Shown here: in pieces, positions 6,016-12,764 of the stretch
Numbering within the stretch: the first letter of the stretch is position 1
Layout of the letters: each line of letters opens with the position of its first letter
DNA from: an uncultured Eubacteriales bacterium
Lineage (GTDB): Bacteria > Bacillota > Clostridia > Monoglobales > Monoglobaceae
Assembly: GCA_905198865.1 (NCBI GenBank)
Contig: CAJKEB010000031.1
Location: 1 to 21,080 of the forward strand
Length of the DNA stretch: 21,080 nucleotides
Reading direction: 5' to 3'
Translations under genes and position numbers: made by a program
The notes under the pieces: generated by a model
Told to the model about the DNA's origin: nothing
Seen by the model: the letters and a program-made list of their open reading frames with translations, nothing else
Databases searched by the model: none

Positions 6016-6688
6016 ATGACTAAAAAGGAGATTTTCAAAAGATACATATTGTTTATAATCAGCTTATTTTTTGCAGCAATGGGAGTTGCTTTGACGAAGC
6101 ACGGAAAGCTTGGGGTTTCGCCAATTTCATCTGTTGCAAATGTTTTGAGCTTTAAATTTGATTTTTTTAGCTTGGGAACCTGGCTTATTATATGGAACTG
6201 TATCTTAATTTTGGGACAAGTTATAATTTTGAAAAAAATTTTCAAATGATTCAGCTGCTGCAAATCCCAATTTCTTTTCTTTTCTTTTCTTTTCTTTTCT
6301 TTTCGGTTACTTTACTGATTTTGGTATGTGGTGTGTTTCATTTATTCAGGTTAATACATATATTTCACGCTTATTATTTGTAATTTTTGGAGTAATAGTA
6401 TTAGGCTTTGGTGTATCGCTTTCATTTATTGCAAATGTATTAATGAATTCCGGCGAAGCCTTTGTAAAGGCTGTAGCGGATACAATAAATAAAAATGTCG
6501 GAAATGTAAAAATAGGATTTGATATATTCTGTGTAGTTCTGGCGGTTATACTTTCGCTTTTGTTTTTTGATTTCACTATTGTGGGAACGCGTGAAGGTAC
6601 GATTATATCAGCATTATTTACAGGTGTAGCCGTTAAATTTTTCAATAAGATGTTATATAAGCCTCTTACAAATACTCTTGTAAAATAA
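6016..6688 (+). pseudogene. YczE/DUF6198-type membrane protein gene, frame broken twice
   Basis: Three frames together encode one membrane protein of about 215 residues: MTKKEIFKRYILF...KHGKLGVSPISSV...GQVIILKK in the first, NFQMIQLLQIPISF in the second, and MWCVSFIQVNTY...NSGEAFVKAVADT...FFDFTIVGTREGTIISALFTG in the third. I recognise the conserved LGVSPISS, MNSGEAFVK and TIVGTREGT segments of YczE-like proteins of unknown function. The first break is at an A7 run (6232-6238): one more A would read straight into the second frame, and as it stands TGA follows at 6247. The second is a TTTTC repeat (6271-6304), four units longer than the length that would give the smooth family reading ISFLFGYFTDFG. 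Promoter and start (GGTGA before ATG) are intact. It may be a decaying gene, a slippage-controlled gene, or partly a sequencing artefact. Confidence 0.75.
6271..6304 (+). repeat. Pentanucleotide repeat, TTTC then six TTTTC units
   Basis: 34 bases of uninterrupted TTTTC periodicity inside a membrane-span codon stretch. Because five is not a multiple of three, each gain or loss of a unit moves the reading frame. Unit numbers 2, 5 or 8 keep the downstream frame in phase with the upstream NFQMIQLLQ frame; the present 6 does not. Confidence 0.95.
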
Positions 6689-6743
6689 ATGATAATATTT
6701 ATAAAATCTACAAATTACATGAAATAATTTATAAAGATAAATT

Positions 6744-6870
6744 ATGAAATTTTATGCAATAGCATAAAGTGAAATAAAATTTGCATATTAATGTGCGAAG
6801 CACATTTCACATTTGCGGAGCAAATATTTCACAGCGAAGCTATTTAACTTGCTTTAAAAGCAAATTTCAT
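6744..6870. repeat. Palindromic array of GCGAAGC-type mini-hairpins
   Basis: Five small hairpins in 127 bases: TTTATGC/GCATAAA, ATGTGC-GAA-GCACAT, ATTTGC-GGA-GCAAAT, AGC-GAA-GCT and TTGCTT/AAGCAA. They are separated by ATTTCAC or close variants on the right and by its complement, GTGAAAT, on the left. The ends are ATGAAAT and ATTTCAT, so the whole element is an inverted repeat. Arms differ between units but always pair. A lone degenerate unit (GCGGAGCAAAT) lies at 80-90. Confidence 0.8.
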
Positions 6871-6871
6871 T

Positions 6872-6903
6872 AAAAAAACGACTTGCTTGGGCAAGTCGTT
6901 TTT
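6872..6903 (-). terminator. Bidirectional terminator between the YczE-like gene and the tRNAs
   Basis: A 13-bp stem (AAAAACGACTTGC/GCAAGTCGTTTTT) with loop TTGG. On the minus strand it follows tRNA-fMet directly and ends in seven T; on the plus strand it ends in TTTTT and could also stop transcription from 5954. Confidence 0.9.
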
Positions 6904-6904
6904 G

Positions 6905-6981
<77 letters not shown>

Positions 6982-6996
6982 ATATATTCAACTGTA

Positions 6997-7085
6997 TGGT
7001 GCCGGAGACCGGAATCGAACCGGTACGGGAAATTAATCCCACGGGATTTTAAGTCCCGGGCGTCTGCCAGTTCCGCCACTCCGGC
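6997..7085 (-). tRNA. tRNA-Leu (TAA)
   Basis: 89 bases with encoded CCA and the long variable arm of class II tRNAs. The anticodon loop carries TAA; the acceptor stem GCCGGAG pairs with CTCCGGC. It is first in a two-tRNA unit with tRNA-fMet. Confidence 0.95.
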
Positions 7086-7109
7086 ATAATTCACTCACAC
7101 AGCTTATTT

Positions 7110-7138
7110 ATTATAACATTTGATAAAGTCTATGTCAA
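7110..7138 (-). promoter_or_regulatory. Consensus promoter of the tRNA-Leu/fMet unit
   Basis: Minus strand: TTGACA (7138-7133), 17 bases, TATAAT (7115-7110): a perfect consensus, as often found before stable RNA genes. The -10 ends 24 bases before the tRNA-Leu 5' end. Confidence 0.9.
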
Positions 7139-7189
7139 TAGTTTTTTAAAAGTTTTTTAATTTTTTTAGGTGTATGTTTTTTGCAGCTA

Positions 7190-7218
7190 TTGTAATATTA
7201 CTTTATATATGATATAAT
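7190..7218 (+). promoter_or_regulatory. Promoter for rsmA-rdgB
   Basis: TTGTAA, 17 bases, TATAAT. It gives a leader of about 75 bases before the rsmA start. The leader is AT-rich and shows no clear structure. Confidence 0.75.
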
Positions 7219-7299
7219 CTGACTTATAATATTATATGCAGAAAGTGAAAATTATATCCAATTAATATTATATGATTTAAATATATGTGAGGTAATTTT

Positions 7300-8169
7300 A
7301 TGAATTTAACCGGTAAAGAACAACTGACTAAGCTGCTCGGAAAATACGGATTTTCTTTTTCAAAAGGTCTTGGTCAGAATTTTCTGATTGACAGAAACGT
7401 GCTTGAAAATATAGTTGTATCTTCAGATATAAATAAAGATACAAATGTAATTGAAATCGGTCCGGGTGCCGGAACTCTTACAAAGGAGCTTTGTCTGAAT
7501 GCTAAAAAAGTTGTTTCAATTGAGATAGATAAAAATCTTGAACCGGTTTTAAACGAAGTTTTAAGTGGATTTGAAAATTTTAAACTTATTATGCAGGATA
7601 TAATGAAAGCTGATATAAAGAAAATTGTATCAGACGAGTTTTCAGACGAGCCGTTTGTGGTTGTCGCTAATCTTCCGTATTATATAACCACGCCTATTGT
7701 TATGAAGTTTCTTGAAGAAGATTTGCCGGTGAAATCGCTCACCCTGATGATTCAAAAGGAAGTTGCTCAGAGAATGACGGCAAAAGCCGGAAACAAGGAA
7801 TACGGTGCCTTATCCGTTGCGGTTAGGTTTTATTCAGAACCGAAAATCATATGTACCGCCCCGCCGCATTGTTTTGTTCCGCAGCCAAAAGTTACATCGA
7901 CTGTTATTAAGCTTTCGGTTTATAAGCAGCCTCCGCTTAACCCTAAAAATAAGGATTTCTTTTTTAAAGTAGTAAAATCACTGTTTTCTCAAAGAAGAAA
8001 GACTTTGGTTAATTCACTGTCTAAAAGTCCGTATATAAATCTGAGTAAAGATGATATAATCTGGGCTTTGAATGAAATGAATACGGATACCAATATCAGA
8101 GGTGAAAAGCTTGAAATTGATAAACTTGTCGAATTCTCTGATATTTTATATACTAAATACAATAAATAA
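7300..8169 (+). CDS. rsmA: 16S rRNA (adenine1518-N6/adenine1519-N6)-dimethyltransferase
   Basis: KsgA-type enzyme that uses S-adenosylmethionine to dimethylate two adjacent adenines in the 3' loop of helix 45 of 16S rRNA, a late check of 30S assembly; loss gives kasugamycin resistance. The 289 residues show GLGQNFLID (23-31), the SAM-binding loop IEIGPGAGTL (51-60), and the catalytic NLPYYITTP (124-132). The C-terminal part contains FVPQPKVTSTVIKL and LFSQRRKTLVNSL. The ATG at 7300 follows TGAGG 8 bases upstream. It has its own promoter and is followed after 20 bases by rdgB, so the two are probably co-transcribed. Length and motifs are normal. Confidence 0.97.
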   Translation: MNLTGKEQLTKLLGKYGFSFSKGLGQNFLIDRNVLENIVVSSDINKDTNVIEIGPGAGTLTKELCLNAKKVVSIEIDKNLEPVLNEVLSGFENFKLIMQDIMKADIKKIVSDEFSDEPFVVVANLPYYITTPIVMKFLEEDLPVKSLTLMIQKEVAQRMTAKAGNKEYGALSVAVRFYSEPKIICTAPPHCFVPQPKVTSTVIKLSVYKQPPLNPKNKDFFFKVVKSLFSQRRKTLVNSLSKSPYINLSKDDIIWALNEMNTDTNIRGEKLEIDKLVEFSDILYTKYNK

Positions 8170-8189
8170 AAATTTATGAGGTAAAAGCC

Positions 8190-8792
8190 ATGAGTGACGA
8201 AAAAATATGTGTTGTGCTTGCAAGCAATAATATGCATAAAGCTAAAGAAATAAAGAGCATACTTGGAGAGTTTTTTACGATTAAGACATTAAGTGAAGTC
8301 GGACTTGAAAACTTTGAAGTTGTTGAGGACGGAAAAACATTTGAAGAAAATGCGGCTAAAAAGGCTCTTGCAGTTTGCGAAAAAACAGGTCTGCCGACAA
8401 TAGCTGATGATAGTGGACTGTGTGTCGATTATCTTGACGGAAAACCCGGTATTTATACCGCGCGTTTTGCCGGTGAGAATGCAAGTGACGATGAAAATAT
8501 AAATAAGCTGTTATCTGAGCTTGATAAAGCTGAATTTGAGGAAAGAAAGGCTCATTTTGTATGCGTTATCGCTTTTGCAAAGAACAATAATATCGACGAT
8601 GTTGAATACTTCAGAGGCGAGTGTGACGGATATATATTAAATGAAAAACACGGTGAGAATGGATTTGGCTATGATCCTGTTTTTTACTATCCTGAATTTA
8701 AGTGTTCCTTGGCAGAAATATCCGAAGATAAGAAAAATGAAGTAAGTCACAGATCAAGGGCGCTGAAAAAGTTTTACGAAAGCAGAATTTAA
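8190..8792 (+). CDS. rdgB: XTP/dITP diphosphatase (RdgB/HAM1 family)
   Basis: Hydrolyses non-canonical purine triphosphates (dITP, XTP) to the monophosphate and pyrophosphate, keeping deaminated bases out of DNA and RNA. The 200-residue product has the family's nucleotide-binding start VLASNNMHKAKEI (about residues 9-21), the catalytic ADDSGLCVDYLDGKPGIYTA region (72-91), then GENGFGYDPVFYYPE, and a C-terminal SHRSRALKKF. The start ATG follows TGAGG. It is second in a unit with rsmA; parA follows after 162 bases containing a parS-like site and a separate promoter. The product is a standard family member. Confidence 0.97.
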   Translation: MSDEKICVVLASNNMHKAKEIKSILGEFFTIKTLSEVGLENFEVVEDGKTFEENAAKKALAVCEKTGLPTIADDSGLCVDYLDGKPGIYTARFAGENASDDENINKLLSELDKAEFEERKAHFVCVIAFAKNNNIDDVEYFRGECDGYILNEKHGENGFGYDPVFYYPEFKCSLAEISEDKKNEVSHRSRALKKFYESRI

Positions 8793-8823
8793 TTATTTTA
8801 TATTTTTGTATAAGTTCTGTCAT

Positions 8824-8839
8824 AGTTTCACATGAAACA
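8824..8839 (+). other. parS-like ParB-binding site 1
   Basis: AGTTTCACATGAAACA differs from the general parS sequence TGTTTCACGTGAAACA at two positions. It lies 116 bases upstream of parA, where parS sites are often found, and matches the second site at 12735 (read in reverse) at 15 of 16 bases. Confidence 0.75.
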
Positions 8840-8894
8840 AAAAAATTGTGGTATTAGGACGATAGTTTTAGAAGATTTTTTTAATTGATGACTA

Positions 8895-8922
8895 TTGAAA
8901 ATTTTTAAACATGTGATATAAT
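8895..8922 (+). promoter_or_regulatory. Promoter for parA-parB
   Basis: TTGAAA, 16 bases, TATAAT, with the -10 ending 32 bases before the parA start codon. The parS-like site sits about 55 bases further upstream. Confidence 0.7.
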
Positions 8923-8954
8923 TAATAGCATAGTGTGTAAAGGATGGTAGAAAT

Positions 8955-9719
8955 ATGGGTAAAATTATAGCGATAGCAAATCAAAAGGGTGGCGTGGGAA
9001 AAACAACAACTGCCGTTAATCTCGGTGCTTGTCTCGGTCAGAAAAAGAAAAAGGTATTACTTATCGATACTGATCCGCAGGAGAACGCAACAAGCGGACT
9101 CGGTGTAAGTTCCGATGATATTGAATATACAAGCTATGACTTAATTGTAGGAGATACGCCTGCTGAAAATGTTATTAAAAAAACCGAATATGATAATCTT
9201 TGGGTTTGTGCCGGAGATATTAACTTAGCGGGAGCAGACCTTGAATTAGCCAATGTTCAAAATCGTGAATACAGGCTTAAAAAGGCTCTTGAACCGATAA
9301 AAAACGACTTTGATTTTATCCTTATTGATTGTCCGCCGTCTCTTGGACTTATTACTTTAAATGCTTTTACTGCGTGTGACAGCGTTATTATGCCCATTCA
9401 GTGCGAATATTATGCGCTTGAGGGTCTGTCTCAGCTTACAAAGACAATAAAGCGGGTTAAAAAGAGTTTAAATCGTGATTTAAGTATCGAAGGCGTACTT
9501 CTCACTATGTTTGACGGAAGGACAAACCTATCTGTTCAGGTGGTTGAAGAAGTAAAAAAATATTTTGCTTCTACCGTATTTAAAACTATTATTCCGAGAA
9601 ATGTAAGACTTTCCGAGGCGCCGAGCTACGGTATGCCCGCTGTGGCATATGATAAAAATTCAAAGGGCGCACAGTGCTATAAAAGTCTTGCAAACGAAGT
9701 AATAAAGAAAAATAAGTAA
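8955..9719 (+). CDS. parA: Chromosome-partitioning ATPase ParA (Soj)
   Basis: A DNA-binding ATPase that works with ParB-parS to segregate replicated origin regions; in Bacillus, Soj also regulates DnaA. The 254-residue product has the deviant Walker A motif KGGVGKTTT (11-19, with the signature lysine K11), the A' motif LLIDTDPQ (35-42), and Walker B FILIDCPPSLG. Toward the C-terminal end it carries the conserved IPRNVRLSEAPSYG segment. It lacks the long N-terminal DNA-binding domain of plasmid ParA proteins, as expected for the chromosomal type. The ATG at 8955 has AAAGGATGG upstream. parB begins 54 bases after the stop, and the nearby parS-like sites support chromosomal partitioning. Confidence 0.96.
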   Translation: MGKIIAIANQKGGVGKTTTAVNLGACLGQKKKKVLLIDTDPQENATSGLGVSSDDIEYTSYDLIVGDTPAENVIKKTEYDNLWVCAGDINLAGADLELANVQNREYRLKKALEPIKNDFDFILIDCPPSLGLITLNAFTACDSVIMPIQCEYYALEGLSQLTKTIKRVKKSLNRDLSIEGVLLTMFDGRTNLSVQVVEEVKKYFASTVFKTIIPRNVRLSEAPSYGMPAVAYDKNSKGAQCYKSLANEVIKKNK

Positions 9720-9773
9720 ACCAATTTTTAACTCTTAATTTTCAGATAAAAATTAAATAAGGAAGTGAAATTG

Positions 9774-10691
9774 ATGGCTTCAAGAAACAAAAAAGGTCTC
9801 GGAAAAGGCTTGGGAGCGTTGTTTGTAGAGAATACTGACGCAAAGTCTGAAGATGATTTTGATATATTGGCTGAATTTGACGATGAAGTTTCTGATGAGA
9901 AAAAAAATAATATAAGAATAATTAAAATCAGAGATATTGAGCCGAATAAAAACCAGCCGAGAAAGAAATTTGATAAGGAAAAACTTGAAATTTTAAGCAG
10001 CTCTATTGAGCAACACGGCATGGTTCAGCCCATTTTGGTAAAGCCGAATATAAACGGTACATATACTATTGTTGCCGGCGAACGCAGATGGAGAGCCGCT
10101 AAACTTGCAAAATTAAAAGAAGTTCCATGTATTGTCCGTGAGCTTTCCGAAACTGAGGTTATGGAAATCGCTTTGATTGAAAACCTCCAGCGTGAGGATT
10201 TAAATCCTATTGAAGAGGCTGAGGGCTATAAAAGGCTGATTGAAAACTGCGATATGACCCAGGAGGACGTAGCGAAGCGAATAGGAAAAAGCCGCAGTGC
10301 CGTGGCTAATTCGCTCAGACTTAATAATCTGTGCGATGATGTAAAGCAGCTCGTTATCGAAGGAAAATTATCACAGGGACATGCCAGAACTCTGCTTGGT
10401 ATATCAGACAATAATCAGCAGCTTGAAGTTGCAAATATGATTATTGAAAAAGGTCTCAATGTTCGTCAGGTGGAAACTTTGGTTGCAGGACTTAATAATA
10501 AAAAACAAAATCAGAAAAAAAATACCGTAAGCGGTATGATGAAAAAATATTTTGCTGAGGTTGAAAACAGCTTAGGTTCAAAGTTTGGAACAAAAGTAAA
10601 AATCAGCGAGGGCGCAAATAAAGGAAAAATTGAAATTGAGTATTATTCAAAAGACGATTTGGAACGTATATTATTTGAATTAAAAAAATAA
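9774..10691 (+). CDS. parB: Chromosome-partitioning protein ParB (Spo0J)
   Basis: A CTP-dependent DNA clamp that loads at parS, spreads along DNA and recruits SMC and ParA. The 305 residues contain a short N-terminal KKGLGKGLGALF (ParA-stimulating tail). Next come the CTPase domain with NQPRKKF and the GERRWRAAK box, the helix-turn-helix around EDVAKRIGKSRSAVANSLRL, and a C-terminal dimerisation region ending in EIEYYSKDDLERILFELKK. I chose the ATG at 9774 because GGAAGTG lies about 7 bases before it; a GTG three codons earlier overlaps that site. Two candidate parS sites lie 0.95 kb upstream and about 2 kb downstream of the gene. Confidence 0.96.
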   Translation: MASRNKKGLGKGLGALFVENTDAKSEDDFDILAEFDDEVSDEKKNNIRIIKIRDIEPNKNQPRKKFDKEKLEILSSSIEQHGMVQPILVKPNINGTYTIVAGERRWRAAKLAKLKEVPCIVRELSETEVMEIALIENLQREDLNPIEEAEGYKRLIENCDMTQEDVAKRIGKSRSAVANSLRLNNLCDDVKQLVIEGKLSQGHARTLLGISDNNQQLEVANMIIEKGLNVRQVETLVAGLNNKKQNQKKNTVSGMMKKYFAEVENSLGSKFGTKVKISEGANKGKIEIEYYSKDDLERILFELKK

Positions 10692-10886
10692 TATATACGT
10701 AATTTTGAATTACATACTTAAAAATTGACCTTTAAAATTGTATCTGGTTTATTTAAAATCAAGTATTGCTATATACGAGCATAGCTTAATACTAAAATTG
10801 ATTTTAGACCCAATTTTTTAGCTGATAAGTGTATTTTGGAATTTATATAGAATATTACATAAATATTATATAAAGAAGGTGAAATT
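10692..10886. other. parB to coiled-coil gene spacer with one imperfect hairpin
   Basis: AGTATTGCTAT (10762-10772) pairs with ATAGC-TT-AATACT (10781-10793), giving 11 pairs with a two-base bulge and an 8-base loop. No T run follows on either strand, so it is not a normal terminator. No convincing promoter is visible for the next gene. Confidence 0.4.
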
Positions 10887-11387
10887 TTGAACGAAGAAAA
10901 TTTGAATAATAAAGATGATGAAAAAGAAACAATTTCTTCTGAAAAGAATACACAGCAAAAAAAGAAAAATAATATTATGACGTATGCAATCGTTATGATT
11001 GTATCGGTTATAATAATTATTCTGATCGCTGCCATGGCGGACGACCGCGAAGAAGAAATTGATAATCGGATTATGGAAACTGAGCGTGCGAATGAGAGTA
11101 TTCAAAACGAGCTCGTTAATCTTAAAGATGAGAATTATAAGTTAAACAAGGAAATTGAAAAAAATAGTGCGGCTTTGGAGGAATATAACAATTATAAGAC
11201 GCAGCTTGCTGAAATGACAAATGCCTGGAACTTATATAATTCAGGTGATGTGAATTCTGCCGCAGAAATTGTTATATCTATTGACAGTTCTAAATTAGAT
11301 GATAATCAAAGAGCATATTTAGACGCTCTCTGCAAGATCATCGGAATAGATAAGATATCAGAAAATATAAAGAATAATAATGAGTAA
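10887..11387 (+). CDS. Single-pass membrane protein with cytoplasm-facing acidic head and coiled coil (function unknown)
   Basis: I do not recognise this 166-residue protein. Its visible parts are a charged, Glu/Asp/Lys/Asn-rich N-terminal ~28 residues, a membrane span MTYAIVMIVSVIIIILIAAM (about 31-50), a coiled-coil-like stretch roughly 55-110 (NESIQNELVNLKDENYKLNKEIEKN), and a helical C-terminal part resembling one TPR-like hairpin (AWNLYNSGDVNSAAEIV...). With no signal peptide and a Lys-rich run (KKKNN) just before the span, the head is probably inside and the coiled coil outside. The start is TTG at 10887 with AGAAGG 7 bases upstream; the first ATG lies at the membrane span. serS begins 19 bases after its stop, so the two are probably co-transcribed. 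The layout loosely recalls divisome or cell-wall proteins such as FtsL/DivIC; that is only a likeness. Confidence 0.8.
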   Translation: MNEENLNNKDDEKETISSEKNTQQKKKNNIMTYAIVMIVSVIIIILIAAMADDREEEIDNRIMETERANESIQNELVNLKDENYKLNKEIEKNSAALEEYNNYKTQLAEMTNAWNLYNSGDVNSAAEIVISIDSSKLDDNQRAYLDALCKIIGIDKISENIKNNNE

Positions 11388-11406
11388 TTTTTGGGAGGTA
11401 ATATAA

Positions 11407-12681
11407 ATGTTAGATATTAAATTAATCAGAACAGAAACCGAGAAAGTGAAGAAAGCACTTTCAAGACGTAAGGAAGAAGTAGATATTGACGGACTTTTGG
11501 AGCTTGACGGAAAAAGACGTGAAATTTTATTTGACGTTGAACAGAAAAAAGCCCAGCAGAACGCTGTTTCAAAGGAAATTCCAAAGCTTAAAAAAGAAGG
11601 CAAGGATACAACTGAAATTTTTGCAAAAATGAAGGAATTATCCGATTCAATAAAGGCGGACGATGAAAAAGTACGCGAGCTTGATGAGCAAATTCAGAAT
11701 ATCATGTATACTATTCCAAACATTCCGAATGAAACCGTGCCGAATGGTGATTCTGACGAAGATAATGTTGAAATCAGAAAGTTTATGGAGCCTACAAAGT
11801 TTGATTTTGAGCCTAAGGCACACTGGGATTTGGGCAAGGATTTGAATATTCTTGACGCTGAAACTGCCGCAAAAATTACAGGTGCGCGTTTCCATGTATA
11901 TAAGGATCTCGGTGCAAGACTTGAAAGAGCTATTATGAATTATTTTCTTGATACTCATACAAGCCGCGGATATAAAGAAATATTTCCTCCGTTTATGGTT
12001 CACAGAAACAGCATGATCGGAACCGGTCAGCTTCCTAAGTTTGAGGAGGACGCATTTAAGGTTGCAAATACTGATTATTTTCTGGTTCCAACAGCTGAGG
12101 TACCGGTTACAAATATGCACAGAGATGAAATTATAAACGGTGATGATTTACCACTTAAATACTGCGCTTATACAGCTTGCTTCAGAGCCGAGGCAGGAAG
12201 CGCCGGCAGAGATACAAGAGGTCTTATCCGTCAGCATCAGTTTAATAAGGTTGAACTTGTTAAGTTTACAAAGCCCGAGGATTCATATGAAGAACTCGAA
12301 AAGCTCACTGCTGAGGCTGAATATGTACTTCAGGGACTTAAACTTCCGTACAGAGTTGTAAAGATTTGTATCGGAGATTTGGGCTTTACAGCTGCGATGA
12401 AGTATGATATTGAGGTCTGGATGCCCAGCTACGGCAGATATGTTGAAATTTCTTCATGCTCTAATTTTGAAGATTTCCAGGCGCGCAGAGCCAATATAAA
12501 ATATAAGAATTCGCCTAAGGATAAAGCTCAGTTTGTTCATACCTTAAACGGAAGCGGAGTTGCAATAGGAAGAACAACAGCTGCAATTCTTGAAAATTAT
12601 CAGAATGAAGACGGAAGTATAACAATTCCTGATGTTCTGGTGCCGTATATGGGCGGAATCAAGAAAATAGAATGTGATTAA
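11407..12681 (+). CDS. serS: Seryl-tRNA synthetase
   Basis: A class II aminoacyl-tRNA synthetase that charges tRNA-Ser (and tRNA-Sec where present) with serine. The 424 residues are typical. There is an N-terminal antiparallel coiled-coil arm (about 1-105, MLDIKLIRTETEKVKKALSR...) that grips the long variable arm of tRNA-Ser, followed by the catalytic domain with motif 2 FRAEAGSAGRDTRGLIRQHQF split around residues 259-279 and motif 3 TLNGSGVAIGRT (379-390). The ATG follows a strong GGGAGGT. Unlike many Firmicutes serS genes, no T-box leader fits in the 19-base gap to the preceding gene. A terminator hairpin and a parS-like site follow. Confidence 0.97.
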   Translation: MLDIKLIRTETEKVKKALSRRKEEVDIDGLLELDGKRREILFDVEQKKAQQNAVSKEIPKLKKEGKDTTEIFAKMKELSDSIKADDEKVRELDEQIQNIMYTIPNIPNETVPNGDSDEDNVEIRKFMEPTKFDFEPKAHWDLGKDLNILDAETAAKITGARFHVYKDLGARLERAIMNYFLDTHTSRGYKEIFPPFMVHRNSMIGTGQLPKFEEDAFKVANTDYFLVPTAEVPVTNMHRDEIINGDDLPLKYCAYTACFRAEAGSAGRDTRGLIRQHQFNKVELVKFTKPEDSYEELEKLTAEAEYVLQGLKLPYRVVKICIGDLGFTAAMKYDIEVWMPSYGRYVEISSCSNFEDFQARRANIKYKNSPKDKAQFVHTLNGSGVAIGRTTAAILENYQNEDGSITIPDVLVPYMGGIKKIECD

Positions 12682-12688
12682 TATTTTA

Positions 12689-12722
12689 AAGCCCTCTCAG
12701 ATAAAAAATTCTGAGAGGGCTT
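12689..12722 (+). terminator. Terminator between convergent serS and queH
   Basis: A perfect 12-bp stem AAGCCCTCTCAG/CTGAGAGGGCTT with a 10-base A-rich loop, followed on the plus strand by GTATTTTGCTTTT. The T tract is broken on both sides, but the stem lies between converging genes and probably serves both. Confidence 0.8.
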
Positions 12723-12734
12723 GTATTTTGCTTT

Positions 12735-12750
12735 TGTTTCATGTGAAACA
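12735..12750 (+). other. parS-like ParB-binding site 2
   Basis: TGTTTCATGTGAAACA differs from TGTTTCACGTGAAACA at one base. Its reverse complement, TGTTTCACATGAAACA, matches the site at 8824 except at the first base. It lies in the gap between serS and queH, outside coding sequence. Confidence 0.8.
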
Positions 12751-12764
12751 GAATTCGACTTTAT

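Noticed and set aside
7227..7274. Direct repeat TAATATTATATG at 7227 and 7263 in the rsmA leader
   Set aside because: A 12-base match in nearly pure A/T sequence is likely by chance; no dyad or other operator sign.
11388..11406. T-box riboswitch before serS
   Set aside because: The gap is only 19 bases, and no T-box core motif or terminator is present upstream.
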